Shown here: one piece after another, positions 1 to 11,995 of the stretch
How the letters are laid out: each line of letters opens with the position of its first letter
Position numbering within the stretch: the first letter of the stretch is position 1
Assembly: GCA_032719365.1 (NCBI GenBank)
Contig: CM064866.1
Coordinates: 74,039,028-74,103,027 of the forward strand
DNA length: 64,000 nucleotides
DNA from: Prinsepia uniflora
Taxonomy: Eukaryota > Streptophyta > Magnoliopsida > Rosales > Rosaceae
Reading direction: 5' to 3'
Notes under the pieces: generated by a model
Seen by the model: only the letters and a program-made list of their open reading frames with translations
Database searches by the model: none
What the model was told of the DNA's origin: nothing
Position numbers and translations under genes: made by a program

Positions 1-163
1 TGTCCCGAAGGTAGCATTTACAGAACATAGTACGAACATACAAAGAAAATAAAACCGATAACTACACGCACACGGAAGCCTTTACTCTACTCTGGGAGCT
101 CTCACGTCACTTCTATGCCTCGGACACTGCCTCGACGTCAAGACCCCGCGCTCGCTCCACAAC

Positions 164-933
164 CTGGAGGGCAATTAAAACAGAAAATGTGAGTGGACCA
201 GAAAGTACAAAAGTTCAAAACCCATTTTATAAGAAAACCGAGTTAAACCCTCCGTTTTGAAACCACATGCATAACCAACAGTTATAAACACATTAATAAA
301 AGAATCATTCTTAAACATCATAAGAAACAGAAACACTATAAAATATCATAAGAAACCATAGCATGAGTATCAGAAACCGTATCAAAACCATAATCACCAA
401 ATCATCATTTTCCCGATCAAACCTGCTGGATCTATCCGAGTCTTTAAACTCCCGAGTCTTTAAACTCAATCCAGGCCTTAATCATATCCGAGTCTTTAAA
501 CTCCCGAGTCTTTAAACTTAATCCGGGTCTTTAAACCCAATATCCAGATCCAGCAAATCCAATCCCAAAACCATTTAAAAACCATTTATCATTCCACATC
601 CAAACCCGAATCCGAAATCACTGGTCCGATGCCCTTCCCGGCATCCAGAACCGTCATTCCGAACCCAAATCCGGAAATCCACTTTTCAATCCTTTAAAAC
701 CAAATTCTAATTGTCAATTTCGATTTCAAAACCAAAACCTTGATTCTCAAAATCATGTTCCAAAATCCCTTGAAATTCCGAAAACATTTCCAAAATCACC
801 CTTTTCTCGAAAAACGTGCAACACATAAAACCATCATAACATATTCAAGAAACATCTAGTCATAAGTAAAACCATAAAATACATTTATAAAAACAGTTAT
901 GCATGATCGAGTTTAAGGAAAGGGTCCACTCAC
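164..933 (-). other. Candidate leader intron inside LTR-A
   Basis: On the minus strand a donor-like CT|GTGAGTGG begins at 933. The far end has GTCCACTCAC (198-189), a T-rich stretch and CCCTCCAG|G ending at 164. The same layout recurs in every long LTR of the window. Splicing is inferred from the consensus and its recurrence, not demonstrated. Confidence 0.4.
424..555. repeat. Micro-hairpin array in LTR-A
   Basis: The array is bounded by TGCTGGATCT (424-433) and AGATCCAGCA (546-555), which are perfect complements. Inside are repeated units GAGTCTTTAAACTC and GGGTCTTTAAACCC. Each has a 4-bp stem (GAGT/ACTC or GGGT/ACCC), extendable by a wobble pair in the sense orientation. The stem changes at both arms together while the central TTTAAA stays constant. 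Confidence 0.7.
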
Positions 934-2791
934 AGTACTGAGCCCTACTCGCGTCCCGAACGTCCAGCCCGTTCCTCGGCTTCCTCGGGAAATCCCGATC
1001 CTGTCAAACACCGCCAAAATACGTCACTAACACGTCTACGAAGGTTCACCTAAATTCCTTCAAAATTCCCCGAATCTTAAACGTAAGAACCCGGGACCCT
1101 AACTTCCTCCCTCGCGGAACTACACTCAAACGACTTCCGATTAACCCGAAACCAATTCCATTGAACTCACAACAACTCCTAGACCAAAAACTATGTTGAC
1201 CGTTTCTCCCAGAACCGCCGCACGCGCCTCCACGCGCCGCCCAAAGTGGCTGCGCGTGGCCCCACGCGCCAGCTACAGTACCGTCTTCAACCCGTGCTGA
1301 ACCGGGTTCAGTACAGTGGTCTGCACTCAGACCGGCGTACCTGGTTCTTCCTCCTCCGTCCACCAAAACCGTTCCTCTCTTCACCAGCAGCATCGTCCCG
1401 TCCTAGGCTACCCCTTCCCGTGTGTCACTCACCTCGATTCACCCTAAAACTCGTCGACTCAACCTTGAACAAAAACCCGTACACTGCCCTGTTTCTTACT
1501 CCGGCCACCCACGACTTCCCCCTTCACGGAGGCTACACCAACCTCTTCCTAGGACTCTACCAAACCTCAACCAACCTTCCTGGACTGTCGACTCAGCCCC
1601 AAGCTCGTCGACTCGCCGTTTGAAACCCACGGCCAAAACAGAGGACACAGACACCTCCGTCGTGCCTGCCGCCACCGTGCACCACTCCTCACGGCAGCAC
1701 CACCAAACTACTCCCAGGACTCAATTAAAGCCCTTAGATCACTCTAGACTCATCGATTCAATGTTCCAAACCACGACTTCCACGTTGAAACTCAACGGAA
1801 AAACAGAGTATCGATTCGGGGATGAGAGAATTACCTGCCTCCAGTCGCCGTCGTGAGCTCCGCTGGTAGTGGTTGACTCCTCGCAACCCGCACGACACCA
1901 CCACGGACTCAAGTGCCTCGTACACGGCTACCACCGCCACAATTTTCACAATTCCTTCCTATTTCCTCCCTGCTTTTCCCGCAGCTCTCGACACCCTCAC
2001 ACACGGCCACCACACCGTCAACCTCTCTCACTGCTTCCCTCTCACTCTCTGATCATCCTCAGACACTCACAATTCATCAACACACACACCACCACCCTCA
2101 ATTCCTTCACGACCTCCCTCTGTTTTCTGAACCAGCAGCACACACAACACGGGTGCACCCCAATTATTTGGGCCGTGCACACACTCGAACTCACCAGAAG
2201 CCACTCCACCCTTAGCACGTGTCACCAATCCTCCTCACTCTCTCACCAAATAGCTCCATCCCAGCCGTCCCTTTCCTTCTTTCTGTACAAATCCCAATGT
2301 GCAGAAAGACCAAATTACCCTTCTTTTTAGCTTATATTTACGTTTTAACCAAAACTTCCTAGACCCGTAACTCTCGCCTCGTAAGTCCGATGAATACGTG
2401 CCGCCTGTCATCGAACTCAGGACGACGGAATCTATCTAACCATCCTAGGTCAACCTACCAAAACTCGATTATTCAAAAAGTCAACTTTTCCCCCTATTTT
2501 TCCAAAATTACGGTTATGCCCTCAACCTTCCGAACCTCACAACTTCCTCCTCGGATGTCGGAATCGGGCGTGCCACCTGCCTAAGGATTCGTAACGTCTT
2601 CAACTACGTCCTGGTCACTGGTCAACTCCCATTTGACCACCCGAAATAAAAGTCAACATTTCTGCCCAACCCAGGGGCAAAATCGTCATTCTAAGTTCCC
2701 GGACCCCTCGGGACCACCTAACCCTTGATTAACCTTACTAATCACACCTTCATCACTATCTTAATCCCGGCTCTCGGGACGGGTTGTTACA

Positions 2792-4106
2792 AACCGGCCT
2801 CTGCAATTCGAACCGGCGAGGACGGTTCACCGCCGTACCTGCACCAAAACACCTCCTTTCTTCACCATCCTCTTCGTCCCGTCCTAAGCTATCCATTCCC
2901 CTACTCCAAACACCTCGACTCAACCTAAAACCTGTCGACTCAAGCTCGAACAGAAACCCGAACACCTCCCCTGTTCTCTTCTCCGGCCACCCAGGTCACC
3001 CCCCGTCATGGTGGCTACCTTAAACCTTTCCTAGAACCTCACGGAGTCTTACCCAACTCACCAAAACCGTCGATTCACTCCCTAAGTCCACGACTTTCAA
3101 ACTGAGCAAAACGGAAAAACAGAGGATTGGAGGGTTACCTTCGATTCGTCCTCCGCCGTTCGAACCGCCCTCCGCCGTTCGAACCGCCGCACACCACGGT
3201 GTCCGCTAAGTCCCCTGCAACCTTCTGAGTCTCCTCTCAACTTGAATTAGGCCAACACATGGCACAACCACCACCACGATCTCTCTGTTCACTCTGTTTT
3301 CCCCGTGGCTCACAACTCACCCACACACGACTACTGCACCTCCCTGCCTCCTCCGTAGCTCGCTTCCACTCTCTGGTCACTCCTCACCCATCAATTAACA
3401 CAACACACACAAAACACCGTCCAATTCTCCCAACTCTCTCCCTCTGTTTCTGTTCTTCGAACACACACACCTGCACGATTACCCCAAATAATTGGGACCG
3501 TGGACGAGCCTAGAACCAACCAGAACCCCTACGCGTGTCACCATCCCCTCAGCCTTCTCACAAGTGGCTCAATCTCAGCCCTCCATTTTCCCTCTCTGCT
3601 GCACAAATCCCCATGTGCAAAAGACCAAAATACCCCTCTTTTTAAGTCAAAATTACCGTTGTGCCACTACCTTTCTAGACTCGGATCTCACACATCGTAA
3701 GTCCGATGAATACGTGCCGCCTGTCATCGAACTCAGGACGACGAGATCTATCTAACAGTCCTAGGTCAACATCTCAAAACCCGATCGTAAGAAAAGTCAA
3801 CTTTTCCCCTTAGTTTAGCCAAATTACGATTATGCCCTCAATCTTTCGAACATCATAACTTTCTCATCGGATGTCGGAATCGGGCGTGCCACCTGTCTAC
3901 GGATTCGTGACGTCCTAAACTACGTCCTGGTCATCGGTCAAAATCCAATTGACCACCCGAACTAAAAGTCAACTATTTACCCGAACTAGGGGCAAAATCG
4001 TCATTCTAGGCTAATGACCTTATCGGGACCAACTAACCCCCGATTAAGCTTACTAATTTCACCTTAATCACTGTCTTAGCCCTAATTCCCGGGACGGGTC
4101 GTTACA
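2792..4106 (-). mobile_element. LTR-B: older reverse LTR cut by LTR-A
   Basis: The minus-strand start is at 4106 (TGTAACGACCCGTCCCGGGA). It runs in parallel with the first ~1.3 kb of LTR-A, including both GGCACG modules (around 3713 and 3883), and ends where LTR-A was inserted at 2791/2792. The remainder must lie left of the window. Its right end abuts copia-1 reverse-transcriptase sequence, so it inserted into copia-1. Its target duplication partner is off-window. Confidence 0.75.
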
Positions 4107-6188
4107 TTATACCTCTCCACCGTGCCATCTGGATGGAGTTTGATCTTATAGACCCACCTACAGCATATGGGTCATTTATGAGGGGACAAGGGCACCAAAC
4201 TCCATGTGTTGTTGGCCTGGAGGGCCTTGATTTCAGTATGCATCGCGTTGCACCAGTGGGGGTGCTACATGTCCTGCGAAAAAGAAGTGGGTTCTTTCTC
4301 GAGTGTTAACTTGGTAGTAAAGGCATGCTGAGTATGGGATAAGCAATCATAGGACAATACATGGGAGAGGGAGTGATGAGTACCTTGTGGAGTGACCTCG
4401 TTCAGGGATGAAGAAGGGGTTGTTCTAGAGGGAAGTGCTGCCTCGACATGAAAATCTTCCAGAAAAGATGGGGACTTGGTGGCACGGGTGGAACGACACA
4501 AAGGGGGGGTCGGTGGGAGGTATAGGTGATGAGGATTCTGGATAGGGAATGGATGACTCAGATGAGAGTGGGTTAGGACTTAGGGAATCAAGATTTGTAA
4601 GGGAATCATGATTGGGAAAAATGACAGCGGAAGGTAGATCAATTGATGGACGTTCAGAAGCAAGATTTGAGGGGTGTGATTGAGTGATGGGGTAGGATTC
4701 AATCTCGTGATATGTTGGACTCTTTGATAGAGAAAAAAATAGGAGTATAATTTGAGGAAGTCGAGAGGGTAGAGTCTTGAAATGGATAGGAGTCTTCAAA
4801 GAAGATCACGTCACGAGAGACCAGGATCTTCTTGGTGGCCAAGTCATAAACTCGATGCCCTTTTTTAGCATGAGGGTATCCCAAGAAAATGCAACAAATC
4901 GAGCGGGCATCAAATTTGGAAGGGTTGAGAGGGTGCGTAGATGCAAAACATAGACACCTGAAAACCTTAAGGTGAGAATAATTGGGTGCCTTGTGGAACA
5001 AACATTCGAATAGGGTTTTGTTCTTGAGTATGGGTGTAGGTGTCCTATTGATGAGGTAAGTTGTTGTGAGGATGGCATCCCCCAAAAATCCTTGGGCAAG
5101 CGTGCTTGAAGAAGGAGTGCTCGTGCAACATTAATTAAATGTTGATGCTTTCGTTCAGCCACCCCATTTTGTTGGGGTGTGTTGAAGCAGCTTATCTGAT
5201 GCACAATGCCTTTGGAGGAATAGAACGTGTCAAGTTTGAACTCTAACCCATTGTCACTACGCACGACCTGAACTTTGGTGTCAAATTGGGTCTCAACAAG
5301 TTGAATGAAATTGATGAGATAGGTACGTGTGTCTGTTTTGGTTTTCATCAAGTAAACCCAAGTGCATCGAGTATGGCCATCCACGATTGTGAGAAAATAT
5401 TTAGCCCCTGAGAGTGAAGGAACATGGTAACCGCCGCAAATGTCAACATGTATTAGATCGAAAGGGGATACACTAGATGAAACATGCAAAGAAAAGGGAT
5501 TTCGTGTTTGCTTATCAAGAGGACATATTGAACAATGGCTTGCATTACAAGCTTTATTTGCTAGGAAGGGAAATGAAGGGGAAACAGTTTTGGAGGGGTG
5601 TCCGAGCCTCTGGTGCCAAAGAATGGGTGCTTGGATTTGGATAGCATTACATGTGCCTTTCTGGATGGTGTCGAGGTAGTAAAGGCCTTCCCTCTCAGTT
5701 CCGGTCCCAATCATCTTCCCTTGTTGTAGGTTCTGTATGAAATAAACATGTTTGAGAAAGATGTTTATGTAGAAAGAATCAAGAGCGAGTTTACTAATTG
5801 AAATGAAGTTCAAAGTTCTCGTCCCAATCATCTTCCCTTATTGTAGGTCCTGTATGAAACAAACATGTTTGAAAAAGATGTTTATGTAGAAAGAATCAAG
5901 GGCGAGTTTACTAATTGAAATGAAATTCAAGTAAAAAAATGGGACGCACAAGACGTTATGAAGGACAAAATTGGATGAGAAAGCAACAGTGCCAACATGA
6001 GTAACATTGGTTGTGTTACCATCTGGCAATTTAACAAGACGGCTGGCAACGAGTTTTAGTGAAGTAAGGTAGGAAGGGTGACATATAATGTGATCACTAG
6101 TTCCACTATCAAGTATCCAAATGGATTTTTCCCTTATATTGGTGAGTTTTCGAAGTTTACATGAAAGCTCTTCACAATTGGGAACATT
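4107..6188 (-). pseudogene. copia-1 pol remnant (protease, integrase, start of RT)
   Basis: From high to low coordinate the minus strand encodes a protease-type motif W-I-L-D-S-G-T-S-D-H near 6120-6085, a GAG-pre-integrase LWHQRLGHPS with CxxC downstream, and the integrase core. The core has D in HVDICGG, D in VVRSDNG, and E in NGVAERKH, the D,D,E triad of copia integrases. The GDAILTTTYLINR and HLKVFRCLCF segments follow. Near 4250-4110 the start of RT is visible (NNTWSLV and a VYKIK-like stretch), and there LTR-B cuts it. The reading frame changes around 5085 and 4800, and a TAA follows the first copy of a 117-bp duplication. Confidence 0.85.
5705..5938. repeat. 117-bp tandem duplication in copia-1
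   Basis: TCCCAATCATCTTCCC at 5705 recurs at 5822 and similarity continues for almost the full 117 bp. The unit equals 39 codons, so the copy is in frame, duplicating a segment just before the pre-integrase domain. One copy has a TAA where the other has a Gly codon nearby. Copies differ at scattered sites, so the event is not recent. Confidence 0.85.
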
Positions 6189-6791
6189 TGTTAGTTCCTA
6201 AGCAATCAACAGATTGCACTAAGTGTGAGGATGCAGCAAATCATAATCACTTGAGTGAGGTGGCACTCAAGGGAAGTGTGAGATTCTTCTTTGCAACTGA
6301 TTCATTTACTTGAGGAGCAAGATGAACAAGTGTCATCTTCTAATTGGTCCTAGCCTAGACTAAATTCCTATTGGATGAATGTCATCATAGTGACATCATG
6401 TTTGTAATTGTTTTAATCATTGTAAAGCACGGCTAGTGAGTGTGTGATGGATATAATCAATTTGAGAAAAACAGAGAAGCAAGTAGTGTGCAGAAAAGAA
6501 GAGAAAAGCTCATAAGCATTTTTACAAACAGTTGGTGTGCATCATATTGCAATCCAATCTTCTTCCACACAAAACATCTTTACAATCCATCAATCTTCAT
6601 CCTATTTACACTCTACACCTAAAACTAATCCCAAACAGTTCAGAGTAAAAGAAACGGATCATTACCTCAAGCAACTTCTTTGAACCAGCACACTGTGCAC
6701 TGTTCCATTGATCGTGAAGGTACTGTTCCATTGGCTCCCCTGCAAAACTGAGAAGGGAAATGTGTTAGTAGACCTGATTCAAAAGCTAAGA
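6189..6791 (+). repeat. copia-2 5' LTR
   Basis: It starts TGTTAG and ends CTAAGA, giving TG...GA ends rather than TG...CA. Its length is identical to that of the 3' LTR, and I count about ten differences by eye, nearly all transitions. The ends are fixed by the ACATT target duplication and by the adjacent primer site. Confidence 0.93.
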
Positions 6792-6805
6792 TGGTATCAG
6801 AGCAG
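6792..6805 (+). other. copia-2 primer binding site
   Basis: TGGTATCAGAGCAG lies immediately after the LTR. Its first 12 bases are complementary to the 3' end of plant initiator tRNA-Met, the usual primer for minus-strand synthesis in plant copia elements. Confidence 0.92.
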
Positions 6806-6882
6806 TGAATCAATCTGATTTACTGGGGCGTTAAGTAGTGTGAAGTTTACATTATATTGTAAACTTAGCTAACAAGCTAGTC

Positions 6883-9800
6883 ATGGCTGTTGTTGGTGGG
6901 GATCTACGGGTTCCAATCTTTGATGGCTCTAATTATGATTTCTGGAGCATCAAAATGCCCACAATTCTAAGAGCTAATGATTTATGGGAGTATGTGGAGA
7001 AAGGATTGAATGAAGACATACCTGTTGCTGCTACTTCTTTATCTGAACCTGCAGAAACTGGAGCGGCAAGACCTCCAGAAGCTGCAAGACCAACTAGAAC
7101 AGATTATATAAGGGATGCTCGTGCTCTTGGAATGATTCAAACTGCTGTAGTAGATTCCATTTTCTCTCGAATCTCCAATGAACAAAGTGCAAAATCAACT
7201 TGGGATTTGTTGAAAAGGGAATATAGGGGAGATGAGAAAGTGAGAGCAGTAAAACTTCAAGCTCTCAGGAAGGATTTCGAGTATGTGAGAATGAGAGATG
7301 ACGAGTCTTTCTCAGTTTATACATCTAGACTGTACACCATTGTGGATCAAATGAGATCATATGGTGAAGAAGTGACAGAAAAGAGGATGGTGCAGAAGAT
7401 CCTAATCAGTCTCACTAAAGTCTATGATCCTATTGTGTCAATCCTTGAAGAAACTAAGGATTTGGACACTGTCAATGTTCAAACACTGCTAGCATCCATT
7501 CGAGCATATGACCAGAGGCTGGAAATGCATTCAAAAACTCACACAGAGAAGGCATTCTCTGCCTTAAGTGTGAATCAAGAAGCACAAGACAGGTCACGCA
7601 AGTATTATGGAAGAGGCAAACAGAACTTCAAAGGAAATAAGAGGTGGAAAGGCAAGACCTACAACACTGTCAAAAACAATCAGGGTGCTGAGAATCCTAA
7701 ACCAGTTTTTGGTAATCCCTCTAATCCTAAAGACTCCTGTAAAATTTGTGGAAAACTTCATTATGGTGAATGTTGGCTTAAGAACAAACCTAAGTGTTTC
7801 AAATGTAATAAACTGGGCCACATTGCCAAGAATTGCATTGTGAGACAAGTTGTCAATATGGCCAAATAGGAGGAAGAAATTAAGGAATGGGTGATGTTCT
7901 ATGCCTGTAATTCAGCAAGAATTTCTGAGGGGAGTGGACTATGGTATATTGATAGTGCCTGTAGCAATCACATGACCTCACAAGAGGCATTGCTGGTCAA
8001 TGTGGATAAGAATATTACTGCTAAGGTGAAAATGGGGACTGGTGATTTGGTCCAAGCCACAGGTCAGGGTTCTTTAGTCATCAAAACACAGAATGGTGAC
8101 AGGATCATAAGTGAGGTAATGCTTGTACCTGGACTTGATGCAAATTTGTTAAGTGTTGGACAAATGGTGGAGCATGGTTACTATCTTAGATTTGGGAACA
8201 ACAGTGCAGAAATCTATGGGGATGATGAAATGCTGCACTGTGTAGCTTCAGTTCCAATGCTGGGAAACAGGTGCTTTCCATTGTCTCTGGATTGCAGTCA
8301 GACTGTAGCTCAGAAGGCAACAGTTGAGAAAAGTTCAAAACTATGGCACAGACAGTTTGGTCATCTGAACTATCATAGTTTGCATAAACTGCAAACACAA
8401 AGCATGGTGCAGGGGCTACCTATCCTAGAAATGGGAAAGCAGGAAGTATGTGAGGGATGCATATCAGGAAAACATCATGTGGAGATTTTTGATCAAGACA
8501 AAGCATGGAGGGCAACTTTACCTTTGGAGTTGATTCACACTGATCTGTGTGGACCAATGCAAACATAAACTATGGGAGGTAACAAGTACTTTATTACCTT
8601 CATAAATGACCATTCTAGGATGTATTGGGTTTATTTGCACAAGTCTGGTGCATTTAATGTGTTCAAGAAATTCAAATCCATGTGTGAATTGCAAAGTGGA
8701 TATAAACTGAAAACTCTAAGAAGTGATAGGGGAGGTGAGTTTACTTCACAAGAGTTTCACAACTTCTGTGAAACTGAGGGAATCACAAGACAACTCACAG
8801 TGGCTTACTCACCACAACAGAATGGGGTGGCTGAAAGGAAGAACACAACTGTGGTAGAGATGGAAACGTCTATACTTCATGACAAGGCCATGACTTATCA
8901 TTTTTGGGGTGAAGCTGTAAACACAGCAGTATACCTGCTCAACAGGTGTCCTACAAAGGCCCTGGAAAAGAAAACACCCTTTGAAGTCTATAGTGGAAGA
9001 AAGCCAGGGGTAAAACACCTAAAAGTCTTTGGATCCATCTGTTATGCCTATGTTCCCACACAATTAAGACAGAAGTGGGATGAGTCCTCAGTGAAGTGTG
9101 TGTTTGTGGGCTATGGAACTTGTGAGAAAGTCTATAGGTTTTTTAATCTGAAGACAAAGAAAATCATGGTGTCAAGAAGTGTGATTTTTAATGAAAGAGG
9201 CTGCTTGAATTAGGAAGGAAGTAAGAGTGTCACTTCCTAGTGTGATGGAACAAGAAGAAAGAACAGAAGCTACTAAGGAGATAGCTGAAGGAACAGATGG
9301 TGTACAAGCACTGGAATTAGATAATTCAGAACCTGCAACCTCAAGCAACACTCCAGTAAAGCTGAGAAGCTTGACTGACATCTATGCTAGATGTCATGTG
9401 TCCATTGTAGAACCTGAAACTTATCAGGAAGCTTCTAAGGATCAAGTGTGGAGACAAGCCATGGAAAGTGAACTGGAGATGATTGAGAAGAACTCAACCT
9501 GAGAGCTGGTTGAGAGCCCTAGTGACAAACCTGTGATTGGTGTAAAGTGGATTTACAAGACCAAGTTGAACTTAGACGGTTCCATTCAGAAGCACAAGGC
9601 TAGACTGGTGGCTAAAGGGTACTCACAAAAGCCAGGAATTGATTTTAATGAAACATTTGCACCAGTGACAAGGTTGGATACAATCAGAACTCTCATTGCC
9701 TTGGCTGCACAGAAATGCTGGACTTTGCATCAGCTGGATGTCAAATCGGCTTTTCTAAATGGAGTACTAAAGGAAGAGGTATTTGTGGAACAGCCTGAAG

Positions 9801-10966
9801 GATTTGTCACATAAACTGATGGAAACTTGGTTTACAGGTTGCATAAGGCACTCTATGGATTAAAACAGGCACCTAGGGCCTGGTATGGGGAGATAGACAC
9901 TTACCTGCTCAAGCATGGCTATGAAAGAAGTCCTAGTGAGGCTACTTTGTACACCAAGTCTACCAAAGAAGGCAAAACACTCATAGTGTCACTATATGTA
10001 GATGACATCATCTACACAGGAAATTGTGAGACTTTGAAGGAAGAATTCAAATGAGAGATGATGAGCAAGTATGAAATGACAGATTTAGGTCTCCTACATC
10101 ATTTCTTGGGAATGGGAGTCGTTCAAACCAGGGACTGCATTTTCATACATCAGAAGAAGTATGCTCAGACCCTGTTGAATAAATTTGGCTTGAAGGATTG
10201 CAAGCCTGTTAGTACTCCTCTTGCTGCTAATGATAAATTGTGCTGGGAGGATGGTTCTGAGGCTACAGATGAAGGGATCTACAGACAAATGGTGGGAAGT
10301 CTCCTATATCTAACAACAACCAGACCTGATATCATGTTTGCTGCAAGTCTCCTATCAAGGCTCATGCATAATCCATCTAAGAAGCATTTAGGAACTGCAA
10401 GGAGAGTTCTTAGGTACATCTCAGATACCATTGCTTATGGAATTGAATATCTGAAGGGGAAATCAACTACTTTGATTGGTTTTTGTGACTCTGATTGGAG
10501 TGGAAGTGCTGAGGATATGAGAAGCACTTCAGGGTATGCATTCTCATTTGGGAGTGGCATTTTCTCTTGGGCTTCTGTCAAATAGCACAGTGTGGCATTA
10601 AGTACGGCTGAAGCAGAATATGTAAGTGCATCTGAGGCAACTGCACAAGCTAAATGGCTGAGGTTTGTCCTAGAATATTTTGGGGAAGAAGTGACAGAAC
10701 CTACAACTGTCTACTGTGATAATACTGCTGCTATAGCCATGTCCAAAAATCCAATTTTTCATCAGAGGTCTAAACATATCAAGAGGAAGTATCACTTCAT
10801 CAGGGAAGCCATACAATCAGGAGAGATTGATTTGATCTACTACAAGTCTGAAGATCAACTTGCAGATGTGTTTACAAAGGCTTTACCTAAGGAAAGGTTT
10901 TCATGTCTAAGGAACAAGCTTGGAGTGAAATCAGTGAATTGCTTAGAAGGGAGTGTTAGTTCCTAA
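6883..10966 (+). pseudogene. copia-2 gag-pol, broken by stops and one frameshift
   Basis: Gag (6883-7866) has an N-terminal capsid-type domain and a zinc knuckle CFKC-N4-H-N4-C near 7795-7836. It is followed in the same frame by protease (WYIDSACSNHM near 7939), pre-integrase (LWHRQFGHLN, CEGC), and integrase with D in HTDLCGP, D in LRSDRGG and E in NGVAERKN. The frame then shifts near 9211. In the second frame come reverse transcriptase (VKWIYKTKLN, KARLVAKG, active site YVDDI near 9994) and RNase H (FCDSDWSGS, STAEAEY, CDNTAAI). In-frame stops lie at 7867, 8566, 9211, 9500, 9812, 10052 and 10583. Each is one C-to-T or G-to-A change away from Gln, Arg or Trp. The natural end is TAA at 10964. 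Confidence 0.92.
10945..10953 (+). other. copia-2 polypurine tract
   Basis: AGAAGGGAG sits directly before the 3' LTR, where plus-strand synthesis is primed. Its position fixes the 3' LTR start. Confidence 0.75.
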
Positions 10967-11556
10967 GCAATCAACTGATTACACTAAGTGTGAGGATGCA
11001 ACAAATCATAATCACTTGAGTGAGGTGGCACTCAAGGGAAGTGTGGGATTCTTCTTTGTAACTGATTCATTTACTTGAGGAGCAAGATGAACAAGTGTCA
11101 TCTTCTAATTGGTCCTAGCCTAGACTAAATTCCTATTGGATGAATGTCATCATAGTGACATCATGTTTGTAATTGTTTTAATTATTGTAAAGCACGGCTA
11201 GTGAGTGTGTGATGGATATAATCAATTTGAGAAAAACAGAGAAACAAGTAGTGTGCAGAAAAGAAGAGAAAAGCTCATAAGCATTTTTACAAACAGTTGG
11301 TGTGCATCATATTGTAATCCAATCTTCTTCCACACAAAACATCTTTACAATCCATCAATCTTCATCCTATTTACACTCTACACCTAAAACTAATCCCAAA
11401 CAGTTCAGAGTAAAAGAAACGGATCATTACCTCAAGCAACTTCTTTGAACCAGCACACTGTGCACTGTTCCATTGATCGTGAAGGTACTGTTCCATTGGC
11501 TCCCCTGCAAAACTGAGAAGGAAAACGTGTTAGTAGACCTGATTCAAAAGCTAAGA
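10954..11556 (+). repeat. copia-2 3' LTR
   Basis: 603 bp, TGTTAG to CTAAGA, almost identical to the 5' LTR. It is followed at once by the second ACATT target copy and by copia-1 gag sequence on the minus strand. Confidence 0.93.
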
Positions 11557-11821
11557 ACATTACCATCGTGGTTGGCACTGGCAGGTGCAGCTGCGCTCTT
11601 GGTTCTCTAGATGAGACTTAGGGGTGCTTGTAGTCATCTTGAGTCAAAGAAAATCCCATCGAAGCTTCTTCTTTATCACCGACAGACACCACATTGTTGC
11701 TTGTTGAAGTACTGTACTTTTCTCCCAATGCAGCATTTCGTTTTCGACAATACTCAATTGTATGATACCTTCCATTACGGAAAGTACACTTCAAGTGTGC
11801 ACGAAAATTCTTGGTCGAATG
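11557..11821 (-). pseudogene. copia-1 gag, C-terminal piece with degenerate zinc knuckle
   Basis: The minus strand encodes LKCTFRNGRYHTIEYCRKR, which has the spacing of a CX2CX4HX4C zinc knuckle with the second Cys replaced by Arg. It is cut on one side by copia-2 and on the other by the solo LTR at 11822. Excising the solo LTR restores continuity with the gag piece at 15226. Confidence 0.75.
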
Positions 11822-11995
11822 TGACAGGACCCGTCCCAACTGGACGTCAAAACCCGTGCCCGGTCCTGCTCCCGTCTGACAAGTCAACTAAAGGTCCGAA
11901 AAACTCCCCTTCAGTGTTTGCCAGACAAGGGATGTTTGCGCGGATTTCTGCTGCTGTCACTGCCTCATGAATCGTCCCGAACGTAGTACCACGGC

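Larger units (their letters stand above)
1..2791 (-). mobile_element. LTR-A: long gypsy-type LTR, reverse, left end outside window
   Basis: Read on the minus strand it begins at 2791 with TGTAACAACCCGTCCCGAG, the conserved start shared by the other long LTRs here. It contains the paired modules around 2398 and 2568 (ACAGGCGGCACG-like) and the 10-bp inverted repeat at 924-933 and 189-198. Its inner part matches the solo LTR at 50808-62938: the same TGCTGGATCT/AGATCCAGCA pair brackets a TTTAAAG hairpin array. LTR-A interrupts LTR-B, because the sequence just after 2791 resembles LTR-A sequence from about 1325. No protein domain is visible, and ORFs inside it are chance frames in C-rich LTR DNA. 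Whether it is a solo LTR or one end of an element cannot be decided from this window. Confidence 0.8.
6189..11556 (+). mobile_element. copia-2: complete but dead Ty1/copia element inside copia-1
   Basis: It has two 603-bp LTRs (6189-6791 and 10954-11556), a tRNA-iMet primer site directly after the 5' LTR, gag-pol between, and a purine-rich tract before the 3' LTR. Target duplication ACATT is present at 6184-6188 and 11557-11561, and removing the element joins copia-1 sequence on both sides. Total length 5368 bp is typical of Ty1/copia. The coding region is closed by several stops and one frame change, so it cannot move on its own. Confidence 0.95.

Noticed and set aside
1046..2330. Several ORFs of 100-150 residues on both strands
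   Set aside because: They lie in the C-rich part of LTR-A, are rich in Pro/Ser/His/Thr as expected from composition, and overlap in several frames without any domain.
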